From an uncultured Pelagibacteraceae bacterium (GTDB lineage Bacteria; Pseudomonadota; Alphaproteobacteria; Pelagibacterales; Pelagibacteraceae): a stretch of DNA of 45,998 nucleotides. Every line of letters starts with the position of its first letter. Position 1 is the stretch's first letter. Positions 38,685-45,998 of this stretch are shown here, piece after piece. The translations under genes were made by a program, and so were the position numbers. Location of the stretch: assembly GCA_902570915.1 (NCBI GenBank), contig CACGAB010000001.1, positions 124,048-170,045 of the forward strand. The letters are read 5' to 3'. The notes under the pieces are model-generated. The model did not search any database. It saw only the letters and a list, made by a program, of their open reading frames with translations, and was not told where the DNA came from.

Positions 38685-39412
38685 TCCTTTTGTAATTTTT
38701 TTTCAAATTTTCTCACTAGATAGGAAACAATTAATATTAAAATTAAATACTCAAGAATCAAAAATGTATATATTTCAAGAGGGCGATAGGTTGTAACAAC
38801 AAGTTCGTTAGCTTTTCTTGTCAAATCACCAATGCCTATAATTGAAACTAAAGAAGACATTTTTAAGACATAGACAAATTGATTTCCTATTGCAGGTAAA
38901 ATATTTTTGATAGCTTGAGGAAGAATAACAAGCTTTAATTTTTTGACAAAATTTAATCCCAACGAACTTCCAGCCTCCCACTGGGACTTCTTGATAGAGT
39001 TTATGCCCGCTCTAAAAATTTCTGCTTGAAACGCACTTTCACTTATAGATAGTGCAATTATGCCAGATACAAATGGACTAAAGCTAATACCCGTCATTAT
39101 TGGTAGTCCATAATAGATCCATAATATTAAAACTAATAATGGTATCGCCCTGACAATCTCAACATAGCCAATATTGATATAAGTTAAAAATTTATTTTTA
39201 GCTAATGATGGTATGGCTACAATTAATCCAACGAAGATTGAGATAATAATTGAAACCAAAGAAATAAAAATCGTGGTGGTTAAACCACTTAATAGAAACT
39301 TTAAATTTGTTAAACCTTCAATATTGTTTGGTGATAAGATTAGCCAATTAAGTTCACCTTTATTACATGAAGTTAAAGGGATAATTAGAAGTAAAAAAAA
39401 TAAATTTCTCAC
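38681..39412 (-). CDS. polar amino acid-type ABC transporter permease
   Basis: The 243-residue protein belongs to the HisM/GlnP permease family. After an N-terminal hydrophobic stretch there are about four or five further membrane segments, and the EAA loop that binds the ATPase reads WEAGSSLGLNFVKKLKLVILPQ. An oddity is the N-terminus MRNLFFLLLIIPLTSC, which looks exactly like a lipoprotein signal with an LTSC lipobox (Cys16). It is 40 bases downstream of the binding-protein gene; neither a second permease nor an ATPase gene is present. Its stop shares TTAA with the convergent nuclease gene. Confidence 0.9.
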   Translation of the reverse strand: MRNLFFLLLIIPLTSCNKGELNWLILSPNNIEGLTNLKFLLSGLTTTIFISLVSIIISIFVGLIVAIPSLAKNKFLTYINIGYVEIVRAIPLLVLILWIYYGLPIMTGISFSPFVSGIIALSISESAFQAEIFRAGINSIKKSQWEAGSSLGLNFVKKLKLVILPQAIKNILPAIGNQFVYVLKMSSLVSIIGIGDLTRKANELVVTTYRPLEIYTFLILEYLILILIVSYLVRKFEKKLQKD

Positions 39413-39426
39413 CCCTCAATTTATAA

Positions 39427-39446
39427 AGTATTGATCAGTAAATACT
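39427..39446 (-). other. weak stem-loop between binding protein and permease genes
   Basis: AGTATT and AATACT form a 6-base-pair stem around an 8-base loop in the 40-base intergenic gap. Such hairpins often protect binding-protein mRNA from 3' decay, but this one is AT-rich and lacks a T-run. Functional relevance is speculative. Confidence 0.3.
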
Positions 39447-39452
39447 AATTTA

Positions 39453-40220
39453 TTATAAACTTTTTAAATTATATTTAGCTAACAACTTATTAAAGAAGCC
39501 TGATGATTTCTTCTTTTTAATCCAGTCATTAACATAGTTGTTCCATTTATTATCACCTTTAGGAACCATCATAGCTAAAAAAGCAGGATTTTTTTCACCA
39601 TCAGGAACGATAGCTAATTGTGGATATTTAATAACTAACTTATTTGCCTCTGTTGAACTTGTTATATTTCCATCTGCTCTTCCAGCTAATACTTCTTGAA
39701 AATCTCTAGCAGGAGCTTCTACAGAATTTAATTTTGATTTAGGAAAAAATTCTTTTGCTTTTTCTTCCTGCGATGTACCAAGAGTAGTTGCAATAGTTAC
39801 ACTTGAATTATTAAGAGAGTCCCAGGTCGAAAATTTACTTAAATTTTTTTTAAGAACAAGTGGTACAGTTCCATATTTATAGTAGGTTTCTGTAAATCCA
39901 GCTACTTCAGCTCTTTTAGGAGTTTTCGTGACACTTGTTGATATATCATACCTTTCAGAAGTTATTCCAGAAACGATAGTTTTCCACTCAGCTGGTACAA
40001 ATTCGATTTTAACACCCATGTCCTTAGCTAGTTCATTCATTACATCAATATCAAATCCTTTATATTTATTAGTCGCTGGATCTTTAATAGTCATAGGATC
40101 CCAATCTCCAGTTGTTCCAACTTTTAAGACACCGGATGATAAAATCTTGTCTAAGTTTGATTCTGCATTTAAATTAAAGGGTAAAAGAGCAAAGATTGCT
40201 AAATAGATTAATTTTTTCAT
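39453..40220 (-). CDS. periplasmic solute-binding protein, family 3 (cyclohexadienyl dehydratase-like clade)
   Basis: The 255-residue protein starts with a signal peptide ([19 protein letters not shown], cleaved near residue 19); an upstream TTG at 40235 adds five residues but is less likely. The two-lobed family 3 fold is seen in [20 protein letters not shown] and [22 protein letters not shown]. The ligand-carboxylate Arg is Arg103 (TPKRAE). The usual ligand-amine Asp in the second lobe appears as Ser178 (ITSSTE), with Glu181 three residues on. By recall this matches Pseudomonas PheC more closely than ordinary amino acid receptors. Its adjacency to a permease argues for transport; the ligand is unknown. 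Confidence 0.88.
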   Translation of the reverse strand: MKKLIYLAIFALLPFNLNAESNLDKILSSGVLKVGTTGDWDPMTIKDPATNKYKGFDIDVMNELAKDMGVKIEFVPAEWKTIVSGITSERYDISTSVTKTPKRAEVAGFTETYYKYGTVPLVLKKNLSKFSTWDSLNNSSVTIATTLGTSQEEKAKEFFPKSKLNSVEAPARDFQEVLAGRADGNITSSTEANKLVIKYPQLAIVPDGEKNPAFLAMMVPKGDNKWNNYVNDWIKKKKSSGFFNKLLAKYNLKSL

Positions 40221-40253
40221 ACTAATTTTTAACAAATTTAAAAAAAAATGAGA

Positions 40254-40817
40254 CTATAATCTTGACGCAGTATCATTCATCCATGAAAACAAATGTTGTG
40301 AAAAAGAGCGTTTTACAAAAAGATTCACGTCATTTTGAGTCTCATTTTGTATAATTACATCAATTTTTGCTAATATTGTTTGTGTGACAGAAGCCTTTTT
40401 TTTTCTAAAATCATTGAAATTAAATGGTGATCCAGTCTCAAATAAATCATAAATTTTGTCACCTTTAAGATTAATTAAAACAAATTGGTCAGTAACATCT
40501 GTGACAGCTCCTAAATTTGTTTTACAAATACTTTTATTGAGTAAATTTTCTATTTGATAATCGTTGCTACCAATGTGGGAAGCCTCATTTGAAAAAATCA
40601 TCCATTCATCAGGACTTAGCCAAAGTGCAGTTAATTTATCGCTTTTAGTAAAAGTATTTGCCTCGGCTGGTAATATCAAATTTAATGATTTACCAACTGC
40701 AGATAAAAATTCTCTTTTTTTTCCCCTTAGTATTAGTTTCATTATAGGTTTAACTTCTCTCATTTGTAATCCTGAATAAGATTTTTCCTCTGTAATTGGG
40801 TTTGAATAATTAAGCAT
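40254..40817 (-). CDS. soxG: sarcosine oxidase gamma subunit
   Basis: SoxG is the smaller partner of the alpha subunit's folate-binding part in heterotetrameric sarcosine oxidase. The 187-residue product shows the family patterns ALWLSPDEWMIF, TDVTDQFVLINLKGDKIYDLFETGSPFN and the ending VKRSFSQHLFSWMND. It overlaps soxA by 8 bases and is followed, after 33 bases, by the binding-protein gene. The order B-D-A-G is the standard one for this operon. Confidence 0.9.
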   Translation of the reverse strand: MLNYSNPITEEKSYSGLQMREVKPIMKLILRGKKREFLSAVGKSLNLILPAEANTFTKSDKLTALWLSPDEWMIFSNEASHIGSNDYQIENLLNKSICKTNLGAVTDVTDQFVLINLKGDKIYDLFETGSPFNFNDFRKKKASVTQTILAKIDVIIQNETQNDVNLFVKRSFSQHLFSWMNDTASRL

Positions 40818-43815
40818 TCAATCTTTTATTCTCCTTGTCTAAGAACACTGGATCCGTAACCGTCACGTTGATTTGTTTATTTTCCATTGGGATAATTAGT
40901 TTTTGACCCATCATATTTTTTCCACCTTTAACAACCCCTAAAGCAATAGATTTTTTTAAATTTGGACTATAGTAACTCGAAGTTACGTGACCCAACATCT
41001 CAACTGGAGATTTGTTTGCGTCCAGAACTATTTGAGCACCTTCTTCTAAAACTTCTTTTGGGTTTTCAGTAACCAAACCAATTAATTGTTTTCTATCATC
41101 TCTGATTGTATCTGATCTATATAAAGATCTTTTACCAATAAAGTCATATTTCTTTTTACTAACTATCCAATCCATTTGTAAATCAATTGGTGTCATAGTT
41201 GCATCTGTGTCTTGTCCTACTATTATAAATCCTTTTTCAGCTCTGAGTAAATGCATTGTTTCAGTCCCATAAGGTGTGATATTAAATTCTTTTCCTGCCT
41301 GCATACACTTGTCCCATACAGATTTTCCATAGTTAGCCTGAATGTTAATTTCATAACTTTGTTCACCAGTAAAACTTATTCTCATTACTCTACATGTGAC
41401 TTTGTCAATTTTGGTATTTTTAAAAGACATATGTGGAAATTTCTCATCGGACAAATCTAGATTAGGAATTACTTTTGAAATGATTTTTTTACTGTTCGGA
41501 CCACAAACACTAATTGTTGCATAATGGTCTGTCACTGAAGTAAGGTATACGTCTAACTCTGGCCACTCTGTTTGAAGGTAATCTTCTAGTTTACTTAAAA
41601 CGGTTGCGGCTCCACCTGTTGTTGTAGTCATAATATAGTGATTTTCATCTAAGCGTGTGGTTACACCATCGTCATAAACCATGCCATCTTCATTAAGCAT
41701 TAGTCCATATCGACATTTTCCAATAGCAAGCTTTGACCATGCATTGGTATAAACTCTATTTAAAAACTCTGAGGCATCTGTACCTTGAATATCAATCTTA
41801 CCTAATGTTGAAGCATCTAATATACCGGCACTGTCTCTTGCAGCCTTACTTTCTCTTTGTACAGCTTCATGCATACCCTCATTTTCTTTTGGATAAAACC
41901 AAGCTCTTTTCCATTGTCCAACATTTTCAAATTTCGCTTTATTTTCAACGTGCCAATCATGAATTGGAGTTTTTCTAGAAACATCAAAATACTCTCCCAC
42001 ATTTCTTCCAACAATTGTACCAAAAGTAAGAGGTGTGTAGGGTGGTCTAAATGTTGTTGTACCAAGCTCACCCATTCTAGAGCCGGCAGTTTCAGATATA
42101 ATTCCTAACGCATGCATATTGCCAAGTTTACCTTGATCAGTTCCCATGCCAGTTGTTGTATATCTTTTTACATGTTCAATTGATCTGAAACCTTCTCTTA
42201 AAGCTAATTTTATATCTTTTGCTGTTGCATCATTTTGATAATCAACAAATGGTTTTGTCTTACCGATTATCTTATCAGATGGAAGTAACCATATATTTCT
42301 TTTAGTTTTATTGAAATGAGATTGGATCTCAAGATTTTCATATTCAGTTTTCTTAATATTTAAGAAATCTTTAAGTTTTTTTGAAATGCTTGATAATATT
42401 TCATCTAATGTAAATTCTCCATTACAAGAACCTATACTTATTTGATCTGAAGGATATGTATCTGGAATAAATACTTGATCTTCATCTCTGAATTTCAATT
42501 TTCCACCAGATTGTGTGAAAAGATGTACTGCTGGTGTCCATCCTCCAGACATACCAAGGCAATCACAATCAATAGAAATTTTAGAGCCCACAACTTTTTG
42601 ACCATCTTTAGAAAGTTGCATTATTGAGATTTTATTAATCCTTTTGTACCCAAAAGTATTAACAACTGTATAGCCTTTATATATTTTTATATTATTTTTT
42701 TCTATTTCTTTGACTAATTTTGAATCAACATTTTCTCTATTATCGATAATAGCTTCAATATTAATTCCTTTTTGAAATAAACTTATTGCTGTCTCATATG
42801 CACTATCGTTATTAGTAAAAAGAACATTTTTTTGACCGCACGCTACTCCAAATAAATTTGAATATTTTTCTATTGCAGATGATAGCAAAATTCCTGGTCG
42901 GTCATTGTTGTTAAATACCAAAGGTCTTTCTAAAGATCCCGTTGCACATATAACCTTTTTTGTTCTAATTTTAAGTAGTCTATGTCGAACTTTTTCATCT
43001 CTTTGATGCAAAGGTAAATGATCCGTTAAATTTTCTCGTGCTAATAAAAAATTGTAGCCATGAAAAGCAGCAACACTTGTTCTTGTCTTTATTTTTAAAT
43101 TATCAATTTTTTTTATTTCATTTATTTCTTTCTCTAACCATGAGCTCGAAATTTGATTGTTAATCTTGAAGTGATCTGAATTTTGATAAATTGTAGAACC
43201 ACCAAGATGAGGTTTTTCATCTATTAATAATGTTTTAAAACCATTTTTTGCAGAAGTTTTTGCTGCGATTATGCCCGAAATACCAGCACCAATGACTAAT
43301 ACATCACAGTGTATATATTTATGCTCATATATATCAGGATCAGGCTCCGTAGGTGATTTACCTAAACCGGCAGATTTTCTGATAAAATACTCATATTTCC
43401 CCCAAAAACTTGCTGGCCACATGAAAGTTTTATAATAAAAACCTGCTGGAAGAACCGGACTTAAAAAATTATTTATACCTCCTAAATCGAAGTTAACACT
43501 AGGCCAACAATTTTGACTTGAAGCTTCAAGTCCTTCATAAATTTCTACTTCTGTTGCTCTAACATTTGGCTCTGTCCTAGATGTGTTTTTATGAAGTTGA
43601 ACGATAGCATTAGGCTCTTCTGAGCCAGCAGTCATTATTCCTCTTGGCCTATGGTATTTAAAACTTCTTCCTACTAAATGGATATTATTAGCTAAAAGAG
43701 CAGATGCTAATGTATCTCCCTTATAACCATAATAAGTTTTATTATTAAACTTAAATGAAATTTTATATGTCTCATCTATAAACTTACTTGATTTAACTCT
43801 TAAATTGTTTGTCAT
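40810..43815 (-). CDS. soxA: sarcosine oxidase alpha subunit
   Basis: This 1001-residue subunit carries, in order, a 2Fe-2S-ferredoxin-like N-terminal domain without the cluster cysteines (FKYHRPRGIMTAGSEEPNA), an NAD/FAD-type Rossmann domain (VLVIGAGISGIIAAKTSAKNG), and C-terminal GcvT-like folate domains from about residue 600 (RAWFYPKENEGMHEAVQRE, YGLMLNEDGMVYDDGV, GTETMHLLRAEKGFIIVGQD). With SoxB, D and G it oxidises sarcosine to glycine and passes the methyl carbon to tetrahydrofolate. Length is typical. It overlaps soxD by 4 and soxG by 8 bases. Confidence 0.95.
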   Translation of the reverse strand: MTNNLRVKSSKFIDETYKISFKFNNKTYYGYKGDTLASALLANNIHLVGRSFKYHRPRGIMTAGSEEPNAIVQLHKNTSRTEPNVRATEVEIYEGLEASSQNCWPSVNFDLGGINNFLSPVLPAGFYYKTFMWPASFWGKYEYFIRKSAGLGKSPTEPDPDIYEHKYIHCDVLVIGAGISGIIAAKTSAKNGFKTLLIDEKPHLGGSTIYQNSDHFKINNQISSSWLEKEINEIKKIDNLKIKTRTSVAAFHGYNFLLARENLTDHLPLHQRDEKVRHRLLKIRTKKVICATGSLERPLVFNNNDRPGILLSSAIEKYSNLFGVACGQKNVLFTNNDSAYETAISLFQKGINIEAIIDNRENVDSKLVKEIEKNNIKIYKGYTVVNTFGYKRINKISIMQLSKDGQKVVGSKISIDCDCLGMSGGWTPAVHLFTQSGGKLKFRDEDQVFIPDTYPSDQISIGSCNGEFTLDEILSSISKKLKDFLNIKKTEYENLEIQSHFNKTKRNIWLLPSDKIIGKTKPFVDYQNDATAKDIKLALREGFRSIEHVKRYTTTGMGTDQGKLGNMHALGIISETAGSRMGELGTTTFRPPYTPLTFGTIVGRNVGEYFDVSRKTPIHDWHVENKAKFENVGQWKRAWFYPKENEGMHEAVQRESKAARDSAGILDASTLGKIDIQGTDASEFLNRVYTNAWSKLAIGKCRYGLMLNEDGMVYDDGVTTRLDENHYIMTTTTGGAATVLSKLEDYLQTEWPELDVYLTSVTDHYATISVCGPNSKKIISKVIPNLDLSDEKFPHMSFKNTKIDKVTCRVMRISFTGEQSYEINIQANYGKSVWDKCMQAGKEFNITPYGTETMHLLRAEKGFIIVGQDTDATMTPIDLQMDWIVSKKKYDFIGKRSLYRSDTIRDDRKQLIGLVTENPKEVLEEGAQIVLDANKSPVEMLGHVTSSYYSPNLKKSIALGVVKGGKNMMGQKLIIPMENKQINVTVTDPVFLDKENKRLNA

Positions 43816-44093
43816 TTATATTTTGTCGGAGGTTTTTCACCCATTTTATAAATTGCTTTAATTTCATCATTCGATGTATCTCTAACCATATTAAACCATT
43901 TTCTACATCCATGAGTATGAACCCATCTTTCGAACTGGACACCTTTGATATTTTTTCTCATGAAAAGATATTCGGCCCACTGATCATCACTTAATTCAGT
44001 TGGCTGTTTTGGTCTAACTATATGAGCTTCTCCTCCAGCTTTAAACTCACTTTGTTCTCTTTCACCACAATAAGGACAATGAATCAAAAACAT
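43812..44093 (-). CDS. soxD: sarcosine oxidase delta subunit
   Basis: SoxD is the small zinc-binding subunit of heterotetrameric sarcosine oxidase. The 93-residue product begins FLIHCPYCGEREQSEF and has RWVHTHGCRKWFNMVRDT near the middle; the CPYC pair plus the HTHGC residues make up the metal site. It lies between soxB and soxA with 1- and 4-base overlaps, so stoichiometric production by translational coupling is likely. Confidence 0.94.
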   Translation of the reverse strand: MFLIHCPYCGEREQSEFKAGGEAHIVRPKQPTELSDDQWAEYLFMRKNIKGVQFERWVHTHGCRKWFNMVRDTSNDEIKAIYKMGEKPPTKYK

Positions 44094-45346
44094 CAGTGTG
44101 CTACAGCAGCTGCACCATGTTCATCAACAAGATCTCCACTTACAAATCTATTAAGATTAAATGCAGCATTTAATTTATGAGGTTCATCATTTGCTATTGT
44201 ATGGGCGAATAGATCTCCTGAACCTGGTGTTGCTTTAAATCCTCCTGTGCCCCAACCACAATTAAAATATAAACCTTTAATTGGTGTCTTACTAATAATA
44301 GGACTCGCGTCAGGACAAATATCTACAATACCACCCCATTGTCTCAACATTCTCATTCGGCTAAATATTGGATATAATTCTAAAATAGCATTTAAAGTTC
44401 CCTCTACAATTTCATGACTTCCTTTTTGAGAATAAGAAACGTAGTCATCTGTACCAGCTCCAATTACTAGCTCACCTTTATCAGATTGACTAACATAAGC
44501 ATGTACAGCATTAGACATAACTACTGTATCAATAATAGGTTTTACTGGCTCGGACACTAATGCTTGAAGAGGTTTACTTTCCAAAGGTAACTTTAAGCCT
44601 GCCATATTTGCTATTACACTTGAATGACCAGCAGCAACGACACCAATTTTTTTTGTTTTGATAAAACCTTTAGTTGTTTCAATACCCTCAACACCATCAC
44701 CACTTCTTTTAATTCCTTTGACTTCGCAATTTTGAATTATATCAACACCCATTTCATCAGCACCTCTTGCATAACCCCAAGCAACTGCATCGTGACGTGC
44801 AGTACCAGCCCTACGTTGAAGTGTTCCTCCTAAAACAGGGTATCTAATATTCGGAGAGGTGTTTATTATTGGACAAAAGTTTTTTACTTGTTCTGTATTA
44901 AGATAAACTGCATCAATACCATTCAATCTGTTAGCATGAGTTCTTCTTTTGAGATCTCTAACATCTTGCAAATTATGAGCGAGATTCATTACACCTCGTT
45001 GACTGAACATAACATTGTAATTTAATTCTTGTGAAAGATTTTCCCAAATTTTTAAAGCATGATCATATAAACCTGCACTTGCATCCCATAAATAATTTGA
45101 TCTTATTATAGTAGTATTTCTTCCAGTGTTGCCTCCACCGATCCAACCTTTTTCCACTACAGCTATATTTTTCATATCATGTTTTTTTGCAAGATAATAA
45201 GCTGTAGCTAATCCATGACCTCCACCGCCAACAATTACAACGTCATATTCTTTTTTTGGATCAGGATCACCCCAAGCTTTTTGCCAGTTTTCGTGATAAG
45301 AAAAAGAATTTTTAATTAGTGATATTATTGAATATTTATTTTTCAT
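44093..45346 (-). CDS. soxB: sarcosine oxidase beta subunit
   Basis: SoxB is the flavoprotein subunit where sarcosine is oxidised. The 417-residue protein has the FAD-binding motif [22 protein letters not shown] (start about residue 35) and [21 protein letters not shown]. His185 in [12 protein letters not shown] aligns by recall with the histidine that covalently holds FMN in the Stenotrophomonas enzyme. [13 protein letters not shown] and [17 protein letters not shown] lie near the C-terminus as expected. It is first in the operon, 62 bases from the divergent tRNA-Ser. Confidence 0.95.
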   Translation of the reverse strand: MKNKYSIISLIKNSFSYHENWQKAWGDPDPKKEYDVVIVGGGGHGLATAYYLAKKHDMKNIAVVEKGWIGGGNTGRNTTIIRSNYLWDASAGLYDHALKIWENLSQELNYNVMFSQRGVMNLAHNLQDVRDLKRRTHANRLNGIDAVYLNTEQVKNFCPIINTSPNIRYPVLGGTLQRRAGTARHDAVAWGYARGADEMGVDIIQNCEVKGIKRSGDGVEGIETTKGFIKTKKIGVVAAGHSSVIANMAGLKLPLESKPLQALVSEPVKPIIDTVVMSNAVHAYVSQSDKGELVIGAGTDDYVSYSQKGSHEIVEGTLNAILELYPIFSRMRMLRQWGGIVDICPDASPIISKTPIKGLYFNCGWGTGGFKATPGSGDLFAHTIANDEPHKLNAAFNLNRFVSGDLVDEHGAAAVAH

Positions 45347-45364
45347 TTTGCAATAAATACTTGA

Positions 45365-45391
45365 TTAATATTGAATATTCAATGATTTCAA
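45365..45391 (-). promoter_or_regulatory. candidate sox operon promoter with an internal palindromic operator
   Basis: Read on the minus strand, TTGAAA (45386-45391) and TATTAA (45365-45370) are separated by 15 bases, and the soxB ATG follows the -10 by about 18 bases. A perfect 14-base palindrome, ATTGAATATTCAAT (45370-45383), fills the spacer and touches the -10. That placement is typical for a repressor operator. No regulator gene lies nearby in the window, and the AT-rich background raises the chance of coincidence. Confidence 0.45.
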
Positions 45392-45408
45392 GTTACACAC
45401 TCATTAAT

Positions 45409-45500
45409 GGAAAGGTGGGTGAGAGGCTTAAACCAGTCGTTTGCTAAATGACCGTGCGAGGAAACTTGTACCGAGGGTTCGAATCCCTCCCTTTCCGCCA
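45409..45500 (+). tRNA. tRNA-Ser(GCU)
   Basis: The 92-base gene folds as a class II tRNA. Acceptor stem GGAAAGG pairs with CCTTTCC, followed by discriminator G and an encoded CCA. The anticodon stem GTCGT/ATGAC (one G-T pair) encloses the loop TTGCTAA, anticodon GCT, reading AGU/AGC serine codons. A long variable arm (around GCGAGGAAACTTGT) is typical for tRNA-Ser. The T arm is GAGGG-TTCGAAT-CCCTC. It is transcribed away from soxB and towards the glycosyltransferase-like gene, whose stop lies 15 bases beyond. Confidence 0.95.
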
Positions 45501-45515
45501 TTAATAAGAAAAAAT

Positions 45516-45998
45516 CTACCTATTAAATAATTCTTTCAATCTATTGTTAATTTTCAAAGAGACTGATTCCCAATCATTTATTTTGTCAGCTTTAATTATT
45601 TCTAAATTTTCATAAAAACATTTTTCCTTTAATTCTATATGCCATCGCCAGTCAGGATTAGAATTAAGCAATAGCAAAGTTTTAACACCTATTGTAGATG
45701 CAAGATGAGTCATTGAGGTGTCGACTGAAATCAATAGGTCAATATTATTTAAAATAGAGATAGTATCAACAAAACTTTTATCTCCTAAATCGATTTGCTC
45801 TGAGAAATCTGTAATAAATTCTTGTAAGTTATTGGATTTAATATCTTTTGAAAATTTATCTTTCTGTAAACTTAAAAAAGAGTAATTTTTATCTTTAATT
45901 AAATTACTAAAAAATTTAAAAGGAATAGATCTTTGTTGATCATCTAGAAATTTTTCATTTCCTTTCCATTGGATAGCAATGATTGGTCTTTTCAAATT
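45516..45998 (-). CDS. glycosyltransferase family 9-like C-terminal domain, 5' end outside window
   Basis: The frame remains open to the right edge, so the protein continues upstream outside the window. The visible 160 residues match the C-terminal domain of ADP-heptose:LPS heptosyltransferase-like proteins, often fused behind TPR repeats: IAIQWKGN, then RSIPFKFF, FLSLQKD, and the signature LLISVDTSMTHLASTIGVKTLLLLN followed by PDWRW. The last pair of motifs is typical of the TPR-linked subgroup rather than true WaaC/WaaF. Substrate and acceptor are unknown. Confidence 0.8.
   Translation of the reverse strand, partial: NLKRPIIAIQWKGNEKFLDDQQRSIPFKFFSNLIKDKNYSFLSLQKDKFSKDIKSNNLQEFITDFSEQIDLGDKSFVDTISILNNIDLLISVDTSMTHLASTIGVKTLLLLNSNPDWRWHIELKEKCFYENLEIIKADKINDWESVSLKINNRLKELFNR

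Noticed and set aside
41817..42071. 84-codon minus-strand open frame within soxA
   Set aside because: It is an out-of-frame shadow of the conserved soxA GcvT-like region; composition and position do not support a gene.
40810..43815. Missing cysteines in the ferredoxin-like domain of SoxA as a defect
   Set aside because: Heterotetrameric sarcosine oxidase alpha subunits carry this domain without an iron-sulfur cluster, so the absence is normal.
45347..45408. Glycine riboswitch before the sarcosine oxidase operon
   Set aside because: Glycine riboswitches are known in SAR11, but the 62-base gap is too short and lacks the aptamer core.
1..45998. CRISPR arrays, prophage, insertion sequences, toxin-antitoxin or restriction systems
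   Set aside because: No spaced direct repeats, transposase, integrase, phage or defence-type proteins were seen; every long frame maps to a housekeeping or metabolic family.

Overview
The window is a gene-dense, very AT-rich stretch of a bacterial chromosome. Coding regions overlap or nearly touch, and no intergenic gap reaches 165 bases. Several features point to a SAR11-type alphaproteobacterium (Pelagibacterales): a low-GC, lysine/asparagine/isoleucine-rich proteome, a streamlined layout, adk placed between secY and rpsM, the pyrB-pyrC'-plsY-topA string, and a four-subunit sarcosine oxidase operon. This placement is an inference from gene content and composition, not from a database search.

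Positions 1-20342 (+ strand) hold the 3' part of rpoC, then the fused str, S10, spc and alpha ribosomal operons: rpsL-rpsG-fusA, rpsJ to rplP, rpmC to rplO, secY-adk, and rpsM-rpsK-rpoA-rplQ, followed by an rRNA pseudouridine synthase. Two promoter-like sites stand out, one before rpsL and one before rpsM. tuf is absent after fusA and rpmD (L30) is absent between rpsE and rplO.

Positions 20326-25336 are a mixed housekeeping segment: lipB (-), mgtE (+), panC (-), then galU-ugd (+) for UDP-glucose and UDP-glucuronate. galU is broken by a frameshift at a run of 11 A. Positions 25338-31984 form a long minus-strand block read ruvX, pyrB, a dihydroorotase-like protein that has lost its HxH metal motif, plsY, topA, a small exported protein of unknown function, and a RidA-family protein. 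Positions 32035-38684 (+) carry gatCAB (Glu/Asp-tRNA amidotransferase), an O-methyltransferase, trhO (tRNA U34 hydroxylation), a MATE exporter and a secreted nuclease.

Positions 38681-45346 (-) are the metabolic centrepiece. soxBDAG oxidises sarcosine to glycine plus methylene-THF. It is followed by a periplasmic binding protein and one ABC permease without an ATPase. A 14-base perfect palindrome lies between the candidate -35 and -10 boxes of the sox operon. A tRNA-Ser(GCU) gene diverges from sox, and the window ends inside a glycosyltransferase-9-like gene.

No CRISPR array, prophage, insertion sequence, toxin-antitoxin pair or obvious new multi-gene system was found. The points most worth checking are the galU frameshift, the sox palindrome, the unusual permease and binding-protein pair, the degenerate dihydroorotase and the small exported protein.
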